A stretch of DNA of 5,356 nt, taken from NCBI GenBank assembly GCA_947302065.1, contig CAMYUO010000159.1:1-5356 (forward strand), given 5' to 3'. The first letter of the stretch is position 1. Each line of letters opens with the position of its first letter. Origin of the DNA: an uncultured Clostridia bacterium (lineage in GTDB: Bacteria; Bacillota; Clostridia; Oscillospirales; Ruminococcaceae). Under the pieces are notes generated by a model. That model did not search any database, was not told the DNA's origin, and saw only the letters and a program-made list of their open reading frames with translations. A program made the translations under genes and the position numbers. Of this stretch, positions 1-5,244 are shown one piece after another.

Positions 1-220
1 ACCCGCTCGTGCGGAAACCCACAAAGGTCGCCGCATTTATCGCTATCGGTCCGGGCGTTGATTCTGCTATCGCAACGATGTCAAGTATGTCCTGCTCTTT
101 CATCCACTTTTTATTATCACAGACCTCACGCTGTATCAGCGGTATCATGGCATAACCTCCGCCGAATGTGAAAGCGCCGATCTTCATAAATGTTACAAAC
201 AACTCAAGATTTTTATGCAC
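1..220 (-). CDS. Chromate transporter family (CHR) protein, N-terminal part, cut by window edge
   Basis: First 73 codons of a membrane transporter of the CHR family (ChrA-like), which in characterised members exports chromate; in gut Firmicutes the true substrate is usually unknown. The family signature is clear: FGGGYAMIPLIQREV at residues 19-33 and ESTPGPIAINAATFVG at 53-68, preceded by the usual hydrophobic LELFVTFMKIGAF stretch. The GTG start at 220 is chosen because it gives the normal family N-terminus and follows GGGGTGAT with a 7-nt spacer after GGGG; the frame has a stop further upstream. Its own promoter lies at 240-269. The C-terminal part is outside the window, so I cannot tell whether it is a full-length two-domain protein or one of the short paired CHR proteins. 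Confidence 0.9.
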   Translation of the reverse strand, partial: MHKNLELFVTFMKIGAFTFGGGYAMIPLIQREVCDNKKWMKEQDILDIVAIAESTPGPIAINAATFVGFRTSG

Positions 221-239
221 TGTATCACCCCACAGTCCA

Positions 240-269
240 ATTATACATTATCCCGGGCAGGCTTGTCAA
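240..269 (-). promoter_or_regulatory. Sigma-70-type promoter for the chromate transporter
   Basis: On the minus strand TTGACA (269-264), an 18-nt spacer and TATAAT (245-240) match both consensus hexamers perfectly. The expected start near 233 leaves a leader of only about 13 nt, which contains the ribosome binding site. The promoter directly follows the terminator-like hairpin of the ATPase unit, so the transporter is probably a separate transcription unit. Confidence 0.75.
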
Positions 270-273
270 TCAG

Positions 274-311
274 AAAAAGAGGCTTCCGTGTTACCGAACA
301 ACCTCCTTTTT
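274..311 (-). terminator. Probable intrinsic terminator of the ATPase operon
   Basis: The minus-strand RNA has an A-rich GGAGG arm (311-302) that pairs with CCTCTTTTT (282-274) through an A/U-rich, one-bulge stem. Inside it a small TGTT-CGGT-AACA hairpin can form, and the T-run follows at 278-274. It lies 38 nt after the ATPase stop codon. The stem is imperfect, so this is less certain than the terminators at 2881-2913 and 4475-4510. The GGAGG inside it resembles a ribosome binding site but has no usable start codon after it. Confidence 0.45.
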
Positions 312-348
312 GATCCGTATTCTTTAATACCGCTTTCGCTGCTTGTAT

Positions 349-2436
349 TTACTGTGATTTGTCCTCAAGATAATTTTTCATGCTTGCAATTGCGATAGCT
401 ACTGTCGATGAATTGTGCAAAAGCGCTGACAGGGCAGGCGTTATTATCCCACTTGCACCCAGAAGCATAAGTCCTGCATTGAATCCGATGATCCTTCGGT
501 AGTTACTACCGATGCGTTTCATCATTCCCTCGCTGATCTTACGCAGCGTCACCAGACAGTAAAGATCCTGTGCGGAAATGGTTATATCAGCTATCTCCTT
601 TGCGATAGCCGCACCTGTGCTTATGGCTATGCCTGCGTCAGCCTCTGAAAGTGCGGGCGAGTCGTTCACTCCGTCGCCTATCATTATGACCTTGCAGCCC
701 TTTTGCCGTTCACCTTTTATAAAGCTTGCCTTGTCCTCGGGAAGCACCTCGTAGTAAAAATCGTCTATGCCCACTGCTGCTGCGACCGAGCGTGCGGTAC
801 GTTCGCTGTCGCCTGTCATCATCACGACATTTTTAAATCCCAGCGTATGCAGATCTTCTATCACCTGTGCGGCCTCATCTCTCAGCGGATCCTCGATACA
901 AATGACTGCCGCAAGGACTCCGCCGACTGCAAGATACAGGTGCGAATACTGCGAGGGAAGATCATCAAACCTTTGCTGCTCCTGCTCTGGAACAACGCAG
1001 CATTCGTCCTCGAATATGAAATGATAGCTTCCGATGACCGCTTTTTTACCGTCCACCGTACTTGAGATACCGTGTGCTACCACATACTCCACGGTGGAGT
1101 GTCTTTCCTCGTGGTCAAGACCTCTCAGCCTTGCCTCCTCAACAACAGCGTTTGCAATAGAGTGGGGGTAATGCTCCTCCAGGCAGGCTGCAAGCCGCAG
1201 CATTTCGCTTTCGTCGTTTCCGCCAAAGGTGACTACCCATGCGACTCTTGGCGAGGAATGTGTCAGAGTGCCTGTTTTGTCAAAAACTATGGTATCCGCC
1301 TGCGCCACAGCTTCAAGGAACTTTCCGCCCTTGACCGTAATGCCCTTTGCGGTACACTCACGCATTGCGCTTATTACCGATATGGGCATTGCCAGTTTCA
1401 GCGCACACGAAAAATCTACCATCAGTATTGACATTGCCTTCATTGCATTTCGTGTGAGAAGATATGTCAGCACCGTTGCCCCAAGACAGTAAGGCACAAG
1501 CCTGTCCGCAAGGGTTGAGGCTTTGCTCTCGGCGGCAGATTTCAGCTTTTCGGATTCCTCTATCATCTTAACGATCCTGTCGTACTTTCCGCTGCCCGAG
1601 ATCTTATCGACCTTTATAACAAGGCTGCCGTCCTCAACGACCGTACCTGCGTAGACATAACTGCCTTTTGTTTTGTGGACCGGCAGGCTTTCGCCCGTCA
1701 GCGATGACTGATTTATCGCTGCCTCACCCGACACAACGATACTGTCAAGTGGTATCATACTGCCCGTGCGTACTACCAGCTCATTGCCTTTTTTTACCTC
1801 GCTCACAGGCATAAGAACGTCACCGTTTTCGCTGTGCAGCCACACCTTGTCAACTCCCAGTGACATCACGCTTGCAAGTTCGTCCACCGACTTTCTGTGT
1901 GTCCACTCCTCAAGCATCTCGCCGACACTAAGCATGAACATCACCGATGCGGCTGTTTTCTGTTCACGCCGCAAAAGCGATACGGTTATTGCAGTTGCAT
2001 CAAGCACGCTGACTTCGAGCCTTCCCTTTGAAAGTGAACGAAGCGCCTGCTTAATGTATTTAAGTGCGTGAAAGATACTAAGCGCAAACCTTATCGGTGC
2101 CGGCAGCAGCAAACTCCTTGCATAACGCAGGGCTATGGCATTTATCAGTTTGTTCTCAAACTCCCTGTCAAGCTCCCTGCCTGTATGCTCGGGAACAAGC
2201 GCTATGGCATTTTCATCCTCATAGGAAAACCTTGCAAGTGCACCTGTCACAGCCTGCCTTTTTCCGCTGTAACAGATCACCGCATCACCGGTCCTGTCGT
2301 AGACCTTTACCGACTTTACAAACGGCTTTGCACGCAGATAGTATTCAAGGATATCCGCCTGCCGCATGGTCATATAAGGGCGCATAATATGGACCCTTAT
2401 ACGTCCCTTGCTCTCATGTAAAACGCTGCACCTCAT
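349..2436 (-). CDS. CtpC-type heavy-metal P1B ATPase with atypical F-S-C membrane motif
   Basis: Membrane pump of 695 aa that should move a transition-metal cation using ATP. Residues 1-80 form an HMA_2-like metal-associated domain without CxxC. The actuator TGES is at 247-250, the phosphorylation site DKTGTLT at 386-392 (Asp386), MTGD at 540-543 and GDGVNDSPAL at 587-596. About six or seven membrane segments are visible, near 108-127, 142-176, 312-351 and 645-685. The usual P1B CPC before the phosphorylation domain is D341-F-S-C344-A-L-K-L. The nucleotide-domain HP dipeptide appears as H425-S426, and the last helix has H674-N-S-S677. From memory, the N-terminus, the L-R-S-L-x-x-G segment and the C-terminal LHNSS helix resemble mycobacterial CtpC (Zn/Mn) more than CopA or ZntA; no alignment was run. 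Its ATG overlaps the stop of the upstream small gene (TAATG) with no strong ribosome site of its own, implying translational coupling. Substrate unknown: Zn, Mn and Fe are all possible. Confidence 0.93.
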   Translation of the reverse strand: MRCSVLHESKGRIRVHIMRPYMTMRQADILEYYLRAKPFVKSVKVYDRTGDAVICYSGKRQAVTGALARFSYEDENAIALVPEHTGRELDREFENKLINAIALRYARSLLLPAPIRFALSIFHALKYIKQALRSLSKGRLEVSVLDATAITVSLLRREQKTAASVMFMLSVGEMLEEWTHRKSVDELASVMSLGVDKVWLHSENGDVLMPVSEVKKGNELVVRTGSMIPLDSIVVSGEAAINQSSLTGESLPVHKTKGSYVYAGTVVEDGSLVIKVDKISGSGKYDRIVKMIEESEKLKSAAESKASTLADRLVPYCLGATVLTYLLTRNAMKAMSILMVDFSCALKLAMPISVISAMRECTAKGITVKGGKFLEAVAQADTIVFDKTGTLTHSSPRVAWVVTFGGNDESEMLRLAACLEEHYPHSIANAVVEEARLRGLDHEERHSTVEYVVAHGISSTVDGKKAVIGSYHFIFEDECCVVPEQEQQRFDDLPSQYSHLYLAVGGVLAAVICIEDPLRDEAAQVIEDLHTLGFKNVVMMTGDSERTARSVAAAVGIDDFYYEVLPEDKASFIKGERQKGCKVIMIGDGVNDSPALSEADAGIAISTGAAIAKEIADITISAQDLYCLVTLRKISEGMMKRIGSNYRRIIGFNAGLMLLGASGIITPALSALLHNSSTVAIAIASMKNYLEDKSQ

Positions 2437-2711
2437 TACTTTTCAGCTTCGCTTTCGTCCTCAATGACCTCGCACTTTGCCTCTTGTGCGGCACGCTTTT
2501 GCTCATTGAGCTGCTTTGCATCAGCAACTATGTCGCCGCAGCCCTCACGGACCTTTGTAACATCGGTCATAACGCTATCCTTTGCACGGATAGCTGCTGC
2601 TGCGGTGTGAACATAGACCTTCCTTGCCTCCTTGCTCCCAAGGAGCTTGAAGCCCAGAGATCCAAAGACCACGCCTCCCACAAATACTGCGGCATTTTTC
2701 ACAAAACTCAT
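2436..2711 (-). CDS. Small one-TM glycine-zipper protein (DUF6110-like), partner of the ATPase
   Basis: A 91-aa protein with one N-terminal membrane segment (about residues 4-23) containing a glycine zipper (G12, G13, G17, G20). A helical, Ala-rich middle follows (residues 27-75, including AAAAIRAKD), then an acidic tail EVIEDESEAEK; cysteines are C58 and C80. It looks like the DUF6110 family, which I recall next to this type of ATPase in Clostridia; that assignment is from memory. The ATG at 2711 is chosen because GGAAAGGA lies 8 nt upstream; a longer reading from 2780 adds 23 residues with no ribosome site. The stop overlaps the ATPase start by one base. Its size, TM-first layout, Ala-rich helix and position resemble mycobacterial PacL1 (DUF1490), the small partner of CtpC, so a role as scaffold or metal-binding helper of the pump is inferred. 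It lacks the His/Asp metal-binding tail of PacL1 but has an acidic one. Confidence 0.85.
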   Translation of the reverse strand: MSFVKNAAVFVGGVVFGSLGFKLLGSKEARKVYVHTAAAAIRAKDSVMTDVTKVREGCGDIVADAKQLNEQKRAAQEAKCEVIEDESEAEK

Positions 2712-2782
2712 AGTGACCATCCTTTCCGGGAATAAATTTATTGTTCGGGCAAAATACGTTTTTGCGCCGTTTGAATGCAATT

Positions 2783-2800
2783 AGTTAGCCATGGCTAACT
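2783..2800. promoter_or_regulatory. 18-bp perfect palindrome in the leader of the metal-ATPase operon, probable operator
   Basis: AGTTAGCCATGGCTAACT is a perfect inverted repeat, lying about 32-50 nt downstream of the predicted transcription start and 72 nt before the small gene's start codon. With its flank it reads TTAGTTAG-N6-CTAAC (2781-2799), the same design as the site at 4408-4426. A palindrome of this size upstream of a metal pump is typical of a repressor site, and its position after the start would suit a roadblock. The GTTAG/CTAAC half-sites recall DtxR/IdeR boxes, but the spacing differs, so the regulator is unknown. The RNA could also fold into a hairpin here. Confidence 0.6.
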
Positions 2801-2816
2801 CTTGCCCTTAAAAATC

Positions 2817-2831
2817 GCAGCACACTGCTGC
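2817..2831 (-). other. Short hairpin at the predicted 5' end of the ATPase operon mRNA
   Basis: On the minus strand GCAGCA-GTG-TGCTGC forms a 6-bp GC-rich stem with a 3-nt loop, followed by GATTTTT. The predicted transcription start (about 2832) falls directly before it, so it would cap the 5' end of the mRNA and could protect it from decay. It resembles a terminator in shape, but at this position it cannot end the transcript of an upstream gene, which already has a better terminator at 2881-2913. Confidence 0.4.
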
Positions 2832-2838
2832 TAAAAAT

Positions 2839-2867
2839 ATTCTATCACTTATTACGCATAATGTCAA
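2839..2867 (-). promoter_or_regulatory. Sigma-70-type promoter of the small protein-ATPase operon
   Basis: On the minus strand TTGACA (2867-2862), a 17-nt spacer and TAGAAT (2844-2839) give a near-consensus promoter. The predicted start at about 2832 produces a leader of about 121 nt before the ATG at 2711, holding the 5' hairpin (2817-2831), the 18-bp palindrome (2783-2800) and an AT-only 12-bp palindrome (2731-2742) just before the ribosome site. A weaker second promoter inside the leader (TTGCAT/TATTTT, downstream of the palindrome) is possible. Confidence 0.75.
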
Positions 2868-2880
2868 TAGGTAGGGATTG

Positions 2881-2913
2881 CAAAAATAGAGGACAGCCAC
2901 TAGGCTATCCTCT
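2881..2913 (-). terminator. Intrinsic terminator of the acyltransferase gene
   Basis: An 11-bp stem (2913-2903 with 2898-2888) with a 4-nt loop is followed on the minus strand by ATTTTTG (2887-2881). The single imperfect position is a G-U pair in minus-strand RNA but a C-A mismatch in + strand RNA, which supports minus-strand use. It lies 35 nt after the acyltransferase stop and just before the promoter of the next operon. Confidence 0.85.
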
Positions 2914-2947
2914 TTATTTACTGCTTTATATTGTCGGACCCGATCTT

Positions 2948-4111
2948 CTATTCGGTCGAAGCTGTTCTTTTGTTTTTTACTGCATTTACTGCCCGCCCCG
3001 TCAGATATGAGCAAAGCTGATAAGCTTTCAGTATCAGATAAGACACCACCGCCGAACAAGCAAAAACCGCCGGAACGATCAGGAAATAATACCAGAGTCT
3101 TTCGTCAACAGATGGGACTCTTGCATTCAGCGCAGGATAAAACAGTTTATCAAATATCCACGAGGTGAGATATATGCCAAGACAAAGATCCGAAAGCTTT
3201 GCAAAGCACCATTTTACCGCATAGGGACATTTGTCGTATTTCAGATTCAAAAAGAAGAGGAATATCGAAACGGTTATCGCCAGAACGAACAGAGAGTTCC
3301 ACTCTATCCACATGCCGCTTACAAACTTTTTGCCGCTGCTTTTTAAAAGATTGAAAGCAAATGACGCTCCCGTGCTAATGATAACAAGCAATGCACAAAC
3401 CGACACCTTGATCTTCGGCTTGTATTCCCTCAGATAGCAGCCTATGAAATAATACGTAAGTGGATAGATCTTTGTCCACCATTCGGGAATGATCTTGTCG
3501 CGGGAATCGGTAAAACTGGGATCAACAGAAAAGTCATTCTGTATGTGGAACACGTTTATCAAAGACGGCAGCGCCGTCAGAGCTATGCAGGTCAGGACAA
3601 GAAGCTTCTTGGACTTCTGTGTTTTCAGTCCGTGGTAAAGAACATTCAAAAAAGGGATCAGCAGAAAAAGCCCTGCGTACATCTCGATATACCACGAATA
3701 CGATCCCGAGAAGCAGAGTAGCTGTTTTACGGTAACAAGAAACTGGACAGGTGCGAATTCTATCTTCGGGATTCCGAGTGCCTGATACAGCGAAGAATAC
3801 AGGAACCTGAACAAAAAAATACACGCCAGCACAGAGCCTACATATATGAAGTATATCTTCCCGAACTTTTTATAATATTTTTTCTCAGGACGTTTGTTGC
3901 ACATAAGATATCCCGAAAGCATTAGGAACAGGGGCACGCAGTATCCGAAAAACGAACGGATAAGCACCATTGCAGCCATATGCGCTCCCGCGACCTCACG
4001 GGTATAGAATCCGTTGTTCAAAAGAAAATGTACAGATACTACTCCGAAGCAGGCAACACACCGTAGTATATCCATTGCCGGATCTCTTTTCATTATCTTT
4101 TCGTTGCGCAT
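2948..4111 (-). CDS. Membrane acyltransferase, family 3 (OafA/YrhL-like)
   Basis: A 387-aa integral membrane protein that should transfer an acyl group, most often acetyl, to a sugar or other cell-surface acceptor. About ten membrane segments can be seen (near 14-32, 43-69, 85-105, 143-160, 168-188, 213-227, 236-254, 272-290, 303-322 and 340-364). The family's conserved Arg and catalytic His appear as R17 and H28 in the first helix; PLFLMLSGYL (60-69) and the YSWYI segment (138-142) also fit. The length is normal for a stand-alone enzyme without a fused SGNH domain. The ATG at 4111 is preferred because GGAGG lies 5 nt upstream; a TTG four codons earlier overlaps that ribosome site. It is a single-gene unit with its own promoter (4180-4209) and terminator (2881-2913). 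The neighbours give no hint of the acceptor; no glycan genes are in view. Confidence 0.9.
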   Translation of the reverse strand: MRNEKIMKRDPAMDILRCVACFGVVSVHFLLNNGFYTREVAGAHMAAMVLIRSFFGYCVPLFLMLSGYLMCNKRPEKKYYKKFGKIYFIYVGSVLACIFLFRFLYSSLYQALGIPKIEFAPVQFLVTVKQLLCFSGSYSWYIEMYAGLFLLIPFLNVLYHGLKTQKSKKLLVLTCIALTALPSLINVFHIQNDFSVDPSFTDSRDKIIPEWWTKIYPLTYYFIGCYLREYKPKIKVSVCALLVIISTGASFAFNLLKSSGKKFVSGMWIEWNSLFVLAITVSIFLFFLNLKYDKCPYAVKWCFAKLSDLCLGIYLTSWIFDKLFYPALNARVPSVDERLWYYFLIVPAVFACSAVVSYLILKAYQLCSYLTGRAVNAVKNKRTASTE

Positions 4112-4128
4112 AAAAACCTCCAAAAATG

Positions 4129-4158
4129 CTGCAAGATCATCGAGGCTTGCAGATGATC
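4129..4158 (-). other. Two interleaved inverted repeats in the acyltransferase 5' leader
   Basis: Within the predicted 62-nt leader, minus-strand GATCATC (4158-4152) can pair with GATGATC (4141-4135), while CTGCAAG (4152-4146) can pair with CTTGCAG (4135-4129). Both stems are perfect 7-bp matches, they overlap by one base at each side, and they interleave, so only one can form at a time. The second stem ends 8 nt before the GGAGG ribosome site. This might be a simple translational switch or a protein-binding site; function is inferred. Confidence 0.45.
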
Positions 4159-4179
4159 AGAACAAATTCATCCTTGGAT

Positions 4180-4209
4180 ATTATAGCATATTACTCGAAT
4201 TTTTGTCAA
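4180..4209 (-). promoter_or_regulatory. Consensus extended -10 promoter of the acyltransferase
   Basis: On the minus strand TTGACA (4209-4204), an 18-nt spacer and TATAAT (4185-4180), with TGC before the -10 (extended -10), form a fully consensus promoter. The start is expected near 4173, giving a leader of about 62 nt. Confidence 0.85.
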
Positions 4210-4243
4210 TCTTTTTGCCTTTCATTCTCATTTTCCCGACCGG

Positions 4244-4411
4244 TCAGCATTCATATTTCATTTTATATGCAAGGCCTTTGATTTTCTGTTTGAGTTCGTC
4301 ATCGGTGATGCCTTTGCCCAGACGATATGAATAGGTATACTCCTGTGCTATGTCGTCCGAGTATGCCATTACTCTAAGAAGCGGCTCGATAAGTCCTACG
4401 GTGTAATTTAG
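4244..4411 (-). pseudogene. Orphan C-terminal coding fragment, family not recognised
   Basis: An open stretch of 55 codons plus TGA on the minus strand reads like the end of a real protein, for example GLIEPLLRVMAYSDDIAQ, then YSYRLGKGITDDELKQKI and a final KYEC. It is hydrophilic and mixed in composition, with codon choice like the neighbouring genes. A stop codon at 4412-4414, inside the inverted repeat at 4408-4426, closes it upstream, and no start with a ribosome site is present. The only ATG (4369) would give 41 aa and has no clear Shine-Dalgarno. I read it as the remnant of a gene that lost its 5' part; a real 41-aa small protein is the alternative. I do not recognise the family. Confidence 0.4.
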
Positions 4412-4426
4412 TTAGTTTGCACTAAC
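4408..4426. promoter_or_regulatory. Second TTAGTTAG-N6-CTAAC inverted repeat, probable operator
   Basis: Arms GTTAGT and ACTAAC (4411-4416 and 4421-4426) flank a 4-bp centre. With the flank it reads TTAGTTAG-TTTGCA-CTAAC. All 13 non-spacer bases and the 6-bp spacing equal those of the site at 2781-2799 in the metal-ATPase leader, while the spacers differ, as expected for two sites of one dimeric regulator. It sits at the upstream edge of the orphan fragment and overlaps a weak + strand -35 (TTGCAC, 4417-4422). Confidence 0.5.
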
Positions 4427-4474
4427 CTGTGCCTGATGTGATATTTTTCATTGTAAGAACAGACAATACCCTGC

Positions 4475-4510
4475 AACCGCCCGGGAGAATAAACTCCCGG
4501 GCGGTTTTTG
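4475..4510 (+). terminator. Strong intrinsic terminator pointing to the + strand, with no + strand gene
   Basis: A perfect 13-bp, mostly GC stem (4475-4487 with 4494-4506, loop AATAAA) runs into TTTTTG on the + strand. On the minus strand the stem is followed by GCAGGG, not a T-run, so it is a poor terminator for the nitroreductase that ends at 4564. No + strand gene precedes it. It may end a small RNA, belong to a lost gene, or merely protect the 3' end of the nitroreductase mRNA. Confidence 0.75.
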
Positions 4511-4563
4511 TCATCTTTAAACTGAGCTGCAAACGTGGGGTCACAGCTTGTGTCGGTATTATA

Positions 4564-5094
4564 TTACTCCTGCGGGAAAGAATTAAACCATGCTCTTTCA
4601 CCAAAGGGTTTCTTTTTAGGCTGCGCCGCCTCACATTCAGCTATCCCAACGGGCAGATAACAAACCAGTTCATAGTTGTCGGGCACATTTAAGACCTGCG
4701 CTATCTTATCGCATATCTTGTCATCATCAGTAATGTGTCCTTCATACCAGCAGCTTTGGTACCCCAGCTCAACGATAGCAAGCAGCATATTCTGGATCGC
4801 TGCTGAATAGTCCTGTACGGCAAAGCATTTATCACGGTACGCATTTATCCTCTGCGTGAGGACGCAGATAGCTGCCGGTGCAGTATCCCCGATCGGAGGG
4901 TCGATCACACGGCGAAGTTTTGCCAGAATATGCGGATCATCGACTGCGATCAGTGATGTTGTCTGCTTATTACAGCCTGACGGGGCATCAAGGCCCGCCT
5001 GCATGATCTTTATCAGATCGTCCTTCGGCACAGGAATATTTTTATATTTCCCACGATAGCTATGTCTGCAATGGATCGCCTCTATAACATTCAT
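4564..5094 (-). CDS. Nitroreductase-family flavoprotein
   Basis: A 176-aa soluble protein of the FMN-dependent nitroreductase family, which reduces nitro-compounds, quinones or other acceptors with NAD(P)H; the natural substrate is unknown. Visible FMN-site elements are the N-terminal R10-H-S-Y-R14 (the usual RRSxR), APSGCNKQ at 37-44, the central helix VQDYSAAIQNMLLAIVELG (93-111), and the LPVGIAE loop (147-153). The C-terminal KKPFGERAWF matches the family's basic tail. The length is typical of the short Clostridia members. The ATG at 5094 is chosen because AAAGGGG lies 8 nt upstream and the product starts in the usual way (MNVIEAI); the ATG at 5160 has no ribosome site. It appears to be a single-gene unit with its own promoter (5188-5216). 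No iron-sulfur cysteines are present. Confidence 0.92.
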   Translation of the reverse strand: MNVIEAIHCRHSYRGKYKNIPVPKDDLIKIMQAGLDAPSGCNKQTTSLIAVDDPHILAKLRRVIDPPIGDTAPAAICVLTQRINAYRDKCFAVQDYSAAIQNMLLAIVELGYQSCWYEGHITDDDKICDKIAQVLNVPDNYELVCYLPVGIAECEAAQPKKKPFGERAWFNSFPQE

Positions 5095-5187
5095 GACATT
5101 TTCCCCTTTCAAGCGATCATAGTCCCCCTTTCGCAAGCTCCGCAATAAACTGTGCGGCATGGGAAACTACTCTTGCGTTTTGGGTAT

Positions 5188-5216
5188 ACTGTATCACAGA
5201 TATCGCTGATTGTCAA
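5188..5216 (-). promoter_or_regulatory. Promoter of the nitroreductase gene
   Basis: On the minus strand TTGACA (5216-5211), a 17-nt spacer and TACAGT (5193-5188), with TG one base before the -10, form a good promoter. Transcription should begin near 5181, giving a leader of about 86 nt. That leader contains a repeated ribosome-site segment and a possible three-codon upstream frame (5120-5109). Confidence 0.65.
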
Positions 5217-5244
5217 TATAAAAAACAAAGTCATAAAAATGGAT

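Noticed and set aside
300..311. AAAGGAGG on the minus strand as a ribosome binding site
   Set aside because: No ATG, GTG or properly spaced TTG follows, and it forms the left arm of the terminator-like hairpin.
168..398. 76-aa + strand open frame across the chromate transporter start and ATPase end
   Set aside because: It crosses the antisense transporter promoter and terminator region, has no ribosome site and shows no recognisable domain.
703..1492. Overlapping + strand open frames opposite the ATPase (also those at 1766-2421)
   Set aside because: They lie antisense to a gene with complete catalytic motifs, have no ribosome sites and show low-complexity Cys/Ser/Thr-rich translations typical of shadows.
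2712..2780. Longer start (114 aa) for the small DUF6110-like protein
   Set aside because: The extra 23 residues read through the leader, lack a ribosome site and precede the natural TM start; the ATG at 2711 has a good one. A start at 2720 is too close to GGAAAGG.
2817..2831. Hairpin plus T-run as a second terminator for the acyltransferase
   Set aside because: It lies past a better terminator (2881-2913) and downstream of the next operon's promoter, at its predicted start.
3534..3824. 96-aa minus-strand open frame inside the acyltransferase, and the 2808-3059 minus frame
   Set aside because: Both are in another frame from the acyltransferase, which has full family features; neither has a ribosome site or a known domain.
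4422..4692. Open frames on both strands over the nitroreductase 3' end
   Set aside because: They are shadows that run through the terminator hairpin and have no start signals.
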